DNA of 64,000 bases from Inia geoffrensis (lineage: Eukaryota > Chordata > Mammalia > Artiodactyla > Iniidae): positions 45,273,396 to 45,337,395 of the forward strand of contig CM070906.1 in NCBI GenBank assembly GCA_036417435.1. The letters are read 5' to 3'. The translations under genes were made by a program, and so were the position numbers. Shown piece by piece: positions 11,819 to 22,959 of this stretch. The number at the start of each line of letters is the position of its first letter. Within the stretch, counting starts at the first letter, position 1. Below the pieces are notes generated by a model. It was not told where the DNA came from, did no database searches, and saw only the letters and a program-made list of their open reading frames with translations.

Positions 11819-12358
11819 GTAGGAAATTAGAATATACCACCCCAAAATATACCACTTTGCCATAAGTATTATTTTGAGCTGGAGGCAAATGAGAATCAAC
11901 AGATATAAAATGAAGCCTTCCCAGAGCTTCCCTTACTTCACTAAAAGCAGAAACTTCTGAGAAGTTACGACTGTCATAAATCTCCTCTCCTGAGCAAGTT
12001 TTATGCTTATGAAGAAGATGGAAAGTCAATGCCTGCTGAGATGAACTCGCACAAATAAACCTTACTTCAATAGTCTACCTCATAGTTTGCCACCACTGAA
12101 AGTCCAAAATCCCTCTTCCTTTTTCTTGTCATTTCACTACAAATTTATTTCTCTTTTCTCAGATGGTATATAAGCACCAAGTTCTAAACATACCTTTGAG
12201 TTACTCATCACTGAGATTTCTCCCACATATGTGTGCCACTCGTTAATAAGTTTTGCTCTGTTTTGTCAACCTGTCTCTTATTAGGCTAATTTGCAGGGCA
12301 CCAGGCAAAGAGCCCAGAAGGGTAGAGGGGAGAAAGTTAAGTTTTTCCTCATATACAG
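11819..12358 (+). mobile_element. Solitary LTR of an old endogenous retrovirus-like element
   Basis: The block interrupts the L1, starts TGTAGGAAATTAGAATATAC and ends near ATACA at 12358, the TG...CA form of an LTR. A TATA-like motif, GTATATAAG, lies at about 12166-12174, and a GT-rich stretch follows. No internal viral genes flank it. The family is not named with confidence and I saw no clear TSD. Confidence 0.62.
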
Positions 12359-13540
12359 GATATTTTGTCTGAAGTTGTTATAAATATTTTTATATGAATC
12401 TTTTAGGGCATGTATGTATTCTTTTCTGGTAAATACCACATTGTGACTCAGAGTCTAGGTATATGTTTATCTTGAGAAACTTCCAATGAACTGTCTAAAG
12501 TGGTTGGTCTATTTTATACTCCCACGGGCAATATATGTGTCCCAGTTGTTCATCACCAGCATTTATGTTTGTGAGTTTTCTGAATTTGAGCCGTTATAAT
12601 TGATGTGAGAAAATGTCTCATCGTGGGGAGTAAATTACATTTCCTTGATGACTACTTATATTGAACACATTTTCATGAACTTACTGCAATTTGTATACTT
12701 TCTTTTACACAGTTTCTTGTATATTTATTTGAGACTATTGGACTGATCATTTATCTAGAAATATCCTTTTTATATTCTGGTTACAAATGTATATATTTGG
12801 TTATTTATATATATGTAAATATATAAATATATATAAATAAATTTTATCCAACTCTGTGTCTTCCCTTTTCATTGTTTTAACAAAGTTTTTGATTAGTACA
12901 ATTTAAAAATTTTGAATGGAGTCCAGTTAACCAATTTTTTATGGGTAGTATTTTCTGTGTCCTCTAAAATATCTTTACATAATCCAAGTTCAGGAAGGTA
13001 GTCACCTATGTTTTCTTTTAGAAACTTTATAGTTTTAGCTTTTACATTTAGATACCCTGTTGTTCCAGCACTAATTATTGAAACTCTTCTCCTTTCCCTA
13101 TTGAATTACCTTGGTTTCTTGCCTTTGTACAGAATCTTTGTTCTGTTCCATTGATCTTTTAGTCTACTCATAAATCTATATCGTACTGGCCTAACTGTTG
13201 CTTTACACTTAGATTTGAAATTTAGGCAGTTAACAACTTCCTACTTTATTCTTGTTGTTTTTTTTTTTCAAGTCTGTTTTGGCTACTCAAGATCCTTTGC
13301 ATTTCTGTATAAATTTTAGAAACAACTTTCAAAACCACGTTAGAATTTTGATTCAAATTGCATTGAATCTACAAATCAATTTGGGGATAAACAAATCTTC
13401 ACAAAATTGACTTTTCTCATTCATAATGTGATATATCTAAATTTCACTTCAGCATTCTTTTATAGTTTTAATTGTATAGGTTTTGTAGACCTTGTATTAA
13501 CTTTATCCCTAAGTACTTTATGTTTTTGATGGTACCTTTT

Positions 13541-13745
13541 TTTTTTTTTTTTTGCGGTATGCGGGCCTTTCACTGTTGTGGCCTCTCCCTTTGCGGAGCA
13601 CAGGCTCCGGACGCGCAGGCTCAGTAGCCATGGCTCACAGACCCAGCCGCTCCACGGCATGTGGGATCCTCCCGGACCGGGGCACGAACCCATGTCCCCT
13701 GCCTCGGCAGGAGGACTCTCAACCATTGCGCAACCAGGTAAGCCC
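13541..13745 (-). mobile_element. CHR-2-like cetacean SINE with perfect TSD
   Basis: Poly(T), GCGGTATGCGGGCCTTTCAC, ending ACCAGGTAAGCCC. The flanks TGATGGTACCTTTTT at 13527-13541 and 13746-13760 are identical over 15 bp. It sits inside the - strand L1, so it is younger than that L1. Confidence 0.96.
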
Positions 13746-14338
13746 TGATGGTACCTTTTTAAAATTTCATGTTCTAATTATTTGCTGCTAGCATATATAA
13801 ATGCAAATGACTTTCATATCTTGACCTTGAGTCTTTTGACCCTGTTAAAGTATTAGTTTTAGCATTTTTTATATACTCAGGATCTTTCACATAAGAAATC
13901 ATATTGTCTGTGAATAAAAACTATTTTACTTTTCCCTTTTCAATATGTATTTCTTTTATAATTTTGTTATTGCTTTCATTTGCTGGTTGTGACCTCTGGT
14001 ACAATGATAAATATAAGTATTGAAAGAGGAGACATCCAGTCTTGGGGAAAAGCATTCAGTAATTGATTATTAAGTGTGATGATGTCAGCTGTGCAATTTT
14101 GTAGATGTTCTTTAATCAGGTTGAGAAAGTTGCCTTCTAATTCTAGCCTGATGAGAGTTCATAAAATGTAAAACTTTGTTAGATGTTTTTTACAAATTTT
14201 TTGGTATTATCATATGATTATTCTCTGGTAATAATAATAAATATTATTCTATTTACTGGTAGATAATATTGATCCATGTCAAATGTTTAACCAATCTTGC
14301 CTCTTCTGAGTAAATTCTACTTTGTGATAATGTATTTT

Positions 14339-14536
14339 ATTTTATTTTTTAAATAGTTTTTTGATGTGGACCATTTTAAAACTCTTTATTGAATTTGTAA
14401 CAATATTGCTTCTGCTTTATGTTTTGGTTTTTTGGCTGCGAGGCATGTGGGATCTTAGCTCTCTGACCAGGGATCGAACTCGCACCCCTGTCATTAGAAG
14501 GCAAAGTCTTAACCACTGGACTGCCAGGGAAGTCCC
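14339..14536 (-). mobile_element. CHR-family SINE variant with a distinct 3' half
   Basis: The tRNA-like head in reverse is at about 14420-14536 (GGCATGTGGGATCTTAGC, then GACCAGGGATCGAACTCGCA, ending GGACTGCCAGGGAAGTCCC). The remaining 14339-14419 is an unrelated-looking tail containing CTCTTTATTGAATTTG. Both parts lie between TGATAATGTATTT repeats at 14325-14337 and 14539-14551, so they inserted as one unit. Confidence 0.85.
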
Positions 14537-14630
14537 TATGATAATGTATTTAATTTTTTCTTCTGTAAGATCTTCTGCCATGCATCAAGTTTTCTTGGAA
14601 TGTAAATTCCTGGTCTCAAACTTCTAACTT

Positions 14631-15350
14631 TAGTTAAGCAATATCAACTCTGTTTTCCAACTTGGCTCCAGAGAGCACATAACTTTGCTTAGTACATCAG
14701 AAAGAATGATGCTCACCACATCCCATCTGTTACCACCACAACTTTCCCCACCACTGAAATTAGGCAGGACTATATTACTAATTTTTGACCATTGAGCTGT
14801 GGAGGAGAAGTCACCTGTGTCATTTTGAAGCCAAAGCATAAAAGAGCTTATGCATGATCTTCTAGCTCACTTCTCTGTTCTAGAGGGTGCAGTTACAAGA
14901 TAGTGGTGTTATTCTTAGCCCACTTTCCAAAAATCTGTGCAGAGCAAAGCCCTCAGATGGCTTGCATTATATATGTACCATCAAAAAGAAATAAACTTTA
15001 TTCAGTGAAGTTACTGTAGCTTTAAAGTCGTTGATTACTACAGAATAGGGCAGCGTATTCTGAGTAATACACTATGGAACTTTGGTACATAACATTCCTA
15101 TCACAAATGAAATTAAAACAATTGATCTTTGCATTGATAGGTGAAGGATTTTTATAACACATCGGTCAGAGATGCACACTGAATAAATATCAATAGCAGA
15201 ATGAGATCAAAGCATAATGACAGAAATAAAATAGTCATATTTAATTGCTAACAAGTGTAGAAGTTTATAAATCTCACATTTGATGCAGTAGTAAAGGAAA
15301 TTGTCATCAAAAAAAGCAATATAATTTTATTTATTATTTTATTCAACATG
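14631..15350. other. No feature recognised
   Basis: No credible exon or nameable repeat. A 69-codon reverse frame (14630-14839) has no recognisable content. Confidence 0.45.
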
Positions 15351-15354
15351 TATT

Positions 15355-15542
15355 TATCATGGCCTGTTAGGAACCCAGTCACACAGGCAGGCGAGCAAGT
15401 GAAGCTTCATCTGCCACTCCCCATCACTCACATTACGGCCTGAACCATCCCCGCCCTGCAACTTTTCCACAAGTCTGTGGAAAAATCGTCTTCCACAAAA
15501 CTGGTCCCTGGTGCCAAAAAAGTGGGGGACTACTGTTCTAGG
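15355..15542 (-). mobile_element. Non-autonomous hAT-type DNA transposon remnant
   Basis: The segment contains GGCCTGTTAGGAACCCAG and, at the other end, TGGAAAAATCGTCTTCCACA, CTGGTCCCTGGTGCCAAAAA and GTGGGGGACTACTG. These are hallmarks of a widespread mammalian hAT element whose terminus reads as a hairpin-forming 'ccccaacctttttggcaccagggac'. The middle is deleted relative to what I recall. The exact family name is not certain. Confidence 0.72.
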
Positions 15543-18500
15543 ATTTTCTATTAACAAATAGAAATAACAAAGTCTGTGTTCCCCCTTATGACATACTTCG
15601 TGATATAAATATTAATATGTCTGCATTTCAGTGCAGCTCAGTAATCATGTATAGGAACAATATAAATACAAAAAATTCCACTCATAATTGACTTCACTCT
15701 CCCCCCACCCCACCATATTTTTAAAACTTTCACCATTTTATTCCTTTACGCCTTTCTGTAAGCAATAGTCCTAAGGCCCAAGTAACTGACCAAAGGATAA
15801 AGGGAAACAGCAGCTAGCAGTACTTCACTACGTAATCATTCTTTAAAAAGACAAAAATTGATTGTAAATTATAAACCTGCATTAAAATGACCTGCTATTT
15901 AGAGGCAAACATCTCAGCCATTGGGAAAGAGTACAAAAATTAAGTATAAATTTCCATAAATTTTTCCTTCTTTAATGACCTTCACGTGAATCAAACCACT
16001 TCACCAGACACCTGGGGAGAAGATAAATATCCCTGGTTAATAACCAACTTGGGTCAACGTCTGGTTTTAGTCTTAGCTCTAATCTATTAGTGGAAAAAGG
16101 AAGGCAATGATTCCAGGAAAGAAATGCCCAAAGGTAAGGATGACCCTTTCTTTGTTACCATTCTTAATTCATTTTATCATTAATATAGTTTAAAGGTAAA
16201 GAAGGTCACCTGGACGTGCCACAATGCTAGATAAAGAAAACAGCTCAAAATATGGCAAATGTAAGATTGCTGAAGCTATCTAAACACTCTTGCTTCCAGT
16301 TTTTCAAATTATAGACACTGTTTCTGCATTTGATTTTGTTAGCTGCCTGGGTAAAGATACTCTGCACGTATACGAAATCTATATTGTGCCTATCTGTGAG
16401 CCATCAAACGATGTTGAACTTGCTAATTCACGGACTATTTATCTTGACGTTTACATTCCAACAAAATGGTGGCTGTTCAGTTATACTACAAATGAGTTTT
16501 GCCAGCCAATTGTACGGCAGATGTTATGTACTCCCAGAACAACTGTCAAAAGACCAAAGCAGCAAATCTAACAAATCAAAATGTACTGTACTGAGTTATA
16601 TTTCACAGGCAGCACCGTTTACCATCTAGCCATGGGTTTTACATTATGATGGGAGGGGTAGCATCACTGAGTATAATATCCAGTCAGAAATCTGCTGTCA
16701 GAGTAAGTGGATTAAAAGAGCTGTAACTGAGTATACCTTATCTGGAGTGGAAATGGAACTGTCAATAAACATTTATAAAACCCTTCTAGTTTGCTAAATG
16801 TTATGTATTAGAGCATTCACCAAGTAATTCCGTGATGGCAGATGGGAAGAGGAAACACCCATCTTCTCTATTCATATGGTGACTGAGCTATAGTCAATGA
16901 AACATATTTTTCCCACCATGTTTATGATACTATAAAGGTGGAGAAAATGCCTTTAGCTGGATGATACCGTACCTTGAATCTAGGAATCTAGGAACCTTGA
17001 ATCTAGGAAGCCTGCTACAATAAACTTGTTCTATGTATTGTTTAAACTTCTCTAAGCTTGTGGGAGCATTTTATTATACCTAACACTTAATGCAAATAGC
17101 AAATAAAACTTGCCAGAGAGCTCTGCTGTGGCCCTCCTTCATGTAGTATGCTGCTATCATGCCAAGGTTTTTAATAAGCAGAGAAAATAAGAACTCTTAA
17201 AAGTTTAAAGCCCAATAATCTAGGAACTAAAATCTGATTAAGTACAAAATAAACTTTCTACAATTAAATGATTTGGTGGCAGATAAAATGGAAGCAGAGC
17301 CCGAGAAGTAACTCTTACCAATTTAATTTTGCATATACTCCAACAAATCTGGACGATGTCTCTTTGCTTAGCACAGAAGTATTTAGGCAAATATGGGCCC
17401 TCATTTCTTTCAGCCAGAATTACATTCCCCTGAAAAAAGATCAACCGCTTGGCTTTCTTACTGGGGGCAATGTGAAAGGTGTTTCTACAGGACCCCTTCC
17501 ATAGCTCATTTCTATATAACATACTTGTTTTATAAAGAGAGAAGTGATTTATAGGCCACTAATGTATTCCCATACATCCAATCTATTACACCCATAGTTT
17601 CTGATCAGTTTTCCTAAATTTAGGATCAGACAAAATAAAAGCCTTGTTTAGCCAGGAGACATAGGCTATCTACGGTTTTGTCTCCTCTGGTATTTGCTGC
17701 AGTAGGAACCTCATGTCTGAAACACAAGTATCTGCCGACTTAGAAAATCAGACTGGCAGTAAAATGGAGCAGCTAATAGTATAGATGAGGAAAGCTGTCA
17801 GATTTTCAAGCGTTTATTTTTAAATTCCAGATCAAAATGATGAAAATGTTTTTCAGTCAAACTCTTACCTTAGCTTCCTTATTCCTCTTTTTTCTCACGC
17901 ATGCTTCTCATATATTATTATTTTATGACAAGGACATGATTTGCTAGCTACTAATTTTTATAACCTGAAATTATTCTGGGATTATGTGAAAAAGAAGTTA
18001 CTTTTCTAACTTCACTGAGGTACAAGGTACTACTTGAGTGAATATTAATAAAAACATTATTTTCCTGATAATACTGATGAATAAAACTGGCATTTATAAA
18101 TCATGTTCTTGCCAAAAGAAATCACACCTTCACAAGCATCTTACATAGGTCACTGCATTTCTCTGAATTTACTAACCTATCTAAGTCTTTTCCTACCAGA
18201 TAGTGTTTTTTTTGGTCAACTTTAGTTCATATAAACATGAAATTATTGATAGCTGTGATCTCGTTTTCGTTCTTCCCCCTTCACATAGTGTTGCATAAAC
18301 AGTAATAAATATGTATATAATATGCTATGTATTACGACCATGGACTCTAGCATAAGGCAACTACCGTAAGACAGCCACTTAAACTTGGAGATAAGTGATA
18401 AAATCTATACCCTTAGCCAATTAGTTTCAGGACACTCTACCATTCAGTCTTAATCTACCTTTGACTCACCTGATATTGGATATATAATAGGCTACAGGGC

Positions 18501-19030
18501 AGTACCATACGCTGGGGTTTACAGAAAGTAAGCACAATCCCTACCACTGAAGATTTCACACCTGAAAACTTTAAATATTAAGATATAGTCTAAGCAGTGA
18601 ATCAAACTGGGTGTATATTCCTGAAGCACAAAATTTTCTCAGATTTAGGAAATTATGGTGCAAACTTGAGAAATTAAATAACTTCACTACCGAATACTTT
18701 AAGACATTATTATTATATTAAAACCAGTGTGGTATATTTTAGCATAAGAAAAAGGATCTAAATGAAATACACTATCTAGAGGTGAGACAGAGACTTTATT
18801 TTTATAAAGCTCCACCTATTGTTTTGATGCACCATCTAGTGTAGAACATAAAATTCAAACGAACATTTATGATCAAACACAAAACTAAGAGATTAACCAC
18901 TGATGGGGAGCTGAACATGATATTACACTGCCAGTAGAACTGTCCTGTTGGAAATGTCTAAGGAGACTTGGCTACTGAACACATTTCCAAACACATCTAC
19001 TAGCACCAATTTGATCCAGTTAAATAAACT
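15543..19030. other. Long stretch without recognised genes or repeats
   Basis: About 3.5 kb of moderately AT-rich DNA. Overlapping open frames at 16290-16629 (93 and 99 codons) and a pair of opposite frames at 17238-17522 have no domain, signal or splice context that I recognise. A small direct repeat of CTTGAATCTAGGAA lies at 16974-17008. This is the largest repeat-poor block and would be the first place to look for conserved non-coding elements. Confidence 0.5.
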
Positions 19031-19034
19031 CTTC

Positions 19035-19280
19035 AAGACAGAGTACTTAAGACAGTTGGTAAAGTTAGAAGAGTTCAGACTTTGGTGTGAGACAAACCTA
19101 GGTTTAAATTTTTTCTCTGATTTACTGGTTGAATAGCCTTAGTTAAATTATTAAGACCTTCTGAGCCTCAGTTTCTGTATCTTTAAAATAGGAATATACT
19201 GCCTACTTCGAAAAGTTGTAAATGATAATTGAGTAAGATAATATTAAGTGGTCTATAAGTTACTCTAAAATGGTTCAACA
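19035..19280 (+). mobile_element. MIR SINE, nearly full length
   Basis: The classic MIR order is visible: TTCAGACTTTGGTGTGAGAC, CCTAGGTTTAAAT, GAGCCTCAGTTTCTGTATCT, TTAAAATAGGAATA, then GTAAATGATAATTGAGTAAG. It reads in the + direction and is well over half complete. Confidence 0.88.
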
Positions 19281-19822
19281 TATAGAGTGTGATAAAATCT
19301 TATCTGTATGAGTTTTAACCTATATCTTAGGGGCTGCTAGTTACCCTAATCAGCAAAATACATTTCAGTGTATTTTGGCTAGCTAGCATTTGATCAAAGG
19401 TTTCTGGAAGATTTTCATTCAACAGAGTGACCTTGTGATGAGGTTTTCTTTCCTTAACTTTCCATCTTTTATGCCTGCCTACAAATGAACACTGGTCAAA
19501 TGTGTTCAGCAACACAGTAGAGGTAACTTAGAAATAAAATTCCTGCTATTACCTTCAATGAGATTACAAATTCATTGAAAAATCACAGAAGATCTAATTC
19601 TAAAATCAGCTAAATAGTATATCATTAGACACTGGAATAATATGGTTGGGATGAAAATAGTACAAATAGAATATAAAGGTTCCTATTCAATTTTAAACAC
19701 TTTTGCTTAATTGTGTATTCCAAACTTTGTTTGAAGGAAATCAATCATGCATTTTGGAGGTTTTACCATTTTGTTAATTGACATAAGACAACAGATATTT
19801 AAAAAGCTGTTTTTTACTCTTA

Positions 19823-19824
<2 letters not shown>
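19281..19824. other. No feature recognised
   Basis: AT-rich sequence without credible coding potential or a repeat I can name. Confidence 0.45.

Positions 19825-19854
<30 letters not shown>
19825..19854 (+). repeat. (GT)15 microsatellite
   Basis: Uninterrupted GT dinucleotides for 30 bp; likely length-polymorphic. Confidence 0.98.
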
Positions 19855-19857
<3 letters not shown>

Positions 19858-20044
19858 GCATATTCTTCTACATATTTGAGGTGTAATGGACATGTATAAC
19901 ACAAATTTATCTAAGATCAAATAGTAGAAACATAACCAAATACTCCAAGTATCAGGTACTAAATGTTTGTTTCCATTATAATGGTAAATTTATAATAATC
20001 AGAGCTGTTTTAATGGGTCATCAAGAAAAAGAAGCAAAATATCT

Positions 20045-20135
20045 TCTCCCACATGCCTCAACAAAGATACCCCATTCCACAGCTAAGACTGACGCAGACA
20101 TAAAAATAAAATAAATAAATAAAATTTTTAAAAGT
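20045..20135 (+). mobile_element. CHR-type SINE, 3' end only
   Basis: ACATGCCTCAACAAAGATAC through AGCTAAGACTGACGCAGACA and an (AAAT)n tail match the 3' end of the long CHR-type SINE. The tRNA-like head is missing. Confidence 0.78.
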
Positions 20136-21652
20136 AGAGATTTTTTTCAAAGGATATACAACCGTGAGCTCCAAACATAGATTAAATCACTTTTAAGTAT
20201 TATTAATTATTTTTCTCAAAATTCTCTCCCATTAGCAAGAGATGGGATCCATCAGGAAACACAGAAAGAAGTAAAACAAATACTAATATAGTCACCCCTC
20301 TTAAATTTTACCTTGTTTTACTTCCAAATGTCTCTTTGCTGTCTACACTTTAAGTCCCCAGACAATCTCATACTTAGCAGGTCCAAAAAGAAATCCACTG
20401 TCTTATTCCTGCAACCCTGAACCTAGACTCCTTTTCAAAATCTCTAAATCTTGTTCCATTCCTTGTGTCTAAGCAGTCTCCAGGCCCTGTTGATCGAGCC
20501 AATTTTACATCTCTGGAATTTTTTTTCTCTGCCTTATCCCACCTTGCCACTATTCTCTCAGACCCTGACACTATTCTCTCAGACTTTGATTGGATTACTA
20601 TAACAGTTCTCTAACTTACCTCTCTGCCTCAGTCCCACCATCCATACTCCATTCTTAAACTATTGCAAGAGGCCTTAAATCCTTTCATGTCACCCTGAGT
20701 TTGACTTACTATTAACAAAGAGAAATGTATCTGGCAGTCACCAACTATACCAAATGATTAAAGGTGGCATCAACAAGAGTGGGATATAACCTCATAATGC
20801 AATGCAATAAAAGGCATTTCACCTGGTAGTTTCCTTGCCAAAAACCTAATTAGGGAGAAATAATCTTTCAAGTTCAAAATGTGGGACCCTTATAAGAAAA
20901 TTAGCTTTACTTCCTCTCCCCAAAAATCAGTATCAGGGAAAAGTCTAATCACTATACTGCAATCTGGTTGTTTGCCAAGAAAAAGGGGCATACAATTTGT
21001 TTTCCTTTTTTTTTATTCCTTAGTCTCAAACTATTGAATGTGAATTTTATTTTGTGAAAGGTATTGGGTTAAAAATCTTCAGAGATATGCTGGGTGTTTG
21101 GCACGCAATACTTGTTTGGAAGAAATGCATCACTGGTAAGCTTCTCATGGGCAGAATGCACTGCAAGCATTACCCACAATGAATGTTCTGTCACGGGGGG
21201 ACTGGGCAGGAGCATCTGTTAGAGTCTTTTATGACAGATCAGTATATAGGCAATCTTGCCAGCAAGGGTTTTTCTCCATTATAAAACAACAATCTTCAGT
21301 AGAATTAGAGTCACTAAAAGCAGGAAAACAGCTTGCTTTATGAAAGATGCTACCTTTTCTGCAGCCAAGAAATCACCGATCTGACATTAAGTTCCTACTA
21401 TTAGTCTTTCTTCAGCTGTGCAGGTGGCAACCGTTCCATGTTCCAGTTCAGCTCCCCAAGGTTACAGCTGTGAACTTGGGTAATGGCTGTGTTTATTCTC
21501 TGCCAGCCTTAAAAGTCTTCAGGGTAATGCTTTTTTTTTTTCTTTTTCTTGCTGCTCATTGAAAAATGCCTTCTGGAGCAGATGTGCCTCCCCTCATCTT
21601 CTATAGTTTCTGTGTTTGGGGATAAGTTAAACATCTTTGTTTTGTTTGTGAC
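20136..21652. other. No gene; possible old repeat at 20440-20700
   Basis: The part at 20580-20690 (TTGGATTACTATAACAGTTC, CTCTGCCTCAGTCCCACCAT) resembles a phrase common in an old mammalian repeat, but I cannot assign it. The motif CACTATTCTCTCAGAC occurs twice about 21 bp apart near 20550. The rest is unremarkable. Confidence 0.4.
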
Positions 21653-21865
21653 CTTTTTTTTTTTTTTTTTTTTGCGGTATGTGGGCCTCTCACTGCCGTG
21701 GCCTCTCCCGTTGCGGAGCACTGCTCCGAAAGCGCAGGCTCAACGGCCATGGCTCACGGGCCCAGCCGCTCCGCGACACGCGGGATCCTTCCCGGACCGG
21801 GGCACAAACCCGTGTCCCCCGCACCGGCAGGAGGACTCTCAACCACTGAACCACCAGGAAAGCCC
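21653..21865 (-). mobile_element. CHR-2-like cetacean SINE
   Basis: Poly(T), GCGGTATGTGGGCCTCTCAC, ending CCACCAGGAAAGCCC. Flanks TGTGACCTTTTTTTT (from 21648) and TGTGGCCTTATTTTT (from 21866) fit a TSD with two mismatches. The 113-codon frame here is SINE-derived. Confidence 0.92.
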
Positions 21866-22475
21866 TGTGGCCTTATTTTTTAACTGCTAATGACATAGCC
21901 AATTTTGAAGTTAGTTTCTGTATATCTGATGCCTCATCTCTTGTCTCTAATAAAAAACATTCATGGTAATCTTGATGTCAAATAGCTTATGCCCTGAGCA
22001 TCATAAACTGTTGTTGTTGTTTACATTGTAGTCTATGTCTGCTACTGCCACACCAGCCTGGGTTATAAAATTTGGATTACAGAGACCATAATAACACTTA
22101 TTTTTACTGCTTTGTATAATTTTCTGATATGTTTTTCAGATCCTCCAGCTCCTGCAAAGCAGCCTTCTCTAACCTAGTTATTTCTAGGAGGCTCTAAGGG
22201 GCATCTCATAGTTGCTCTTGAATAAATCCTATCATTATACGAGAGGAACCGTTTCTTTTCTCTCTGGTTTTGGCCTCCTTCAGGTGCATCAAGTATCTTC
22301 ATCTTTAGCACAACTCCCACCCCTCTGATGTGCTAGAACCCCCACAGATCTCTAAGTAATTACAAATATATTCTCTGGAGTCCCAATGCACCAAAGTCAA
22401 GCTGTCTACATAAAGAATAACTCCCTCATTTACTCCTTTCTGCTTTCATTTCTACCTGCAATTACTAACCCTCAC
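21866..22475. other. No feature recognised
   Basis: Mixed composition, no credible exon, no nameable repeat. Confidence 0.45.
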
Positions 22476-22479
22476 TACT

Positions 22480-22780
22480 ACTAGAAGGCTAGCACCGTGC
22501 TAAGACTGGAGATAGAATAATTAACAAGAATGACATGGTCAGGGTTTCATGCATTTGATCTAAAACAAACTGTGTGATAATTGAAGGGTTATAACATGCA
22601 TTTGACCTAAAACAAATTGTGTTGTAATTGAAGGGTTACAGGGTGTGATGAAAGCAAGTGTATGGGCCCAGAAAAGGCCTCCCTGAGGAAACTGAGAACC
22701 CAGAGAGGAATATAATGTAGCTAGGTGAAAAGGAAAGGTAAAGTATTCCAAATAGAAGAAAAAGTACAAAGCCAACCTGT
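22480..22780. mobile_element. Probable L2 LINE fragment
   Basis: The order 'ctagcaccgtgctaagactggagatagaat', 'aacaagaatgacatggtcagg', then 'aggcctccctgaggaaactga' and 'aaagtattccaaatagaag' follows the L2 3' segment (the 'tgctaggcactggggata' and 'gaaggcttcctggaggagg' blocks). It contains the tandem duplication at 22548-22642. Confidence 0.6.
22548..22641 (+). repeat. 47-bp tandem duplication, two copies
   Basis: CATGCATTTGATCTAAAACA begins the first copy at 22548 and CATGCATTTGACCTAAAACA the second at 22595. The units are 47 bp and about 85-90% identical over their length. Confidence 0.92.
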
Positions 22781-22959
22781 CATTGCATCTGCATGAAGTC
22801 TGTAACCAGCTTTTTAATGCAATGAGGTGCATATGCCAATATTTCATAGATATTTTTTTAGTAGATGCATTATTAAATTTCTTTTTGCAATAAAGGAAAG
22901 AGTTATAAAATCAACACCCACAGTCCTATTACCCATTTGTCAGTCTATCAATTACTGAA

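Larger units (their letters stand above)
11425..14630 (-). mobile_element. Old L1 (3' UTR and ORF2), split by three insertions
   Basis: The reverse strand carries L1 3' UTR (about 11430-11818 and 12360-12850) followed by decayed ORF2 (about 12860-14340). Characteristic antisense L1 blocks include the stretch at 11720-11790 (TCCATGTTGTTGTGTGTATC) and 13090-13420. It was interrupted by an LTR (11819-12358), a SINE (13541-13745) and another SINE (14339-14536). No ORF2 frame survives. Confidence 0.8.

Noticed and set aside
16290..16629. Two overlapping frames of 93 and 99 codons in repeat-poor DNA
   Set aside because: No recognisable domain, no splice or promoter context, and two overlapping frames of that length are expected by chance in 64 kb.
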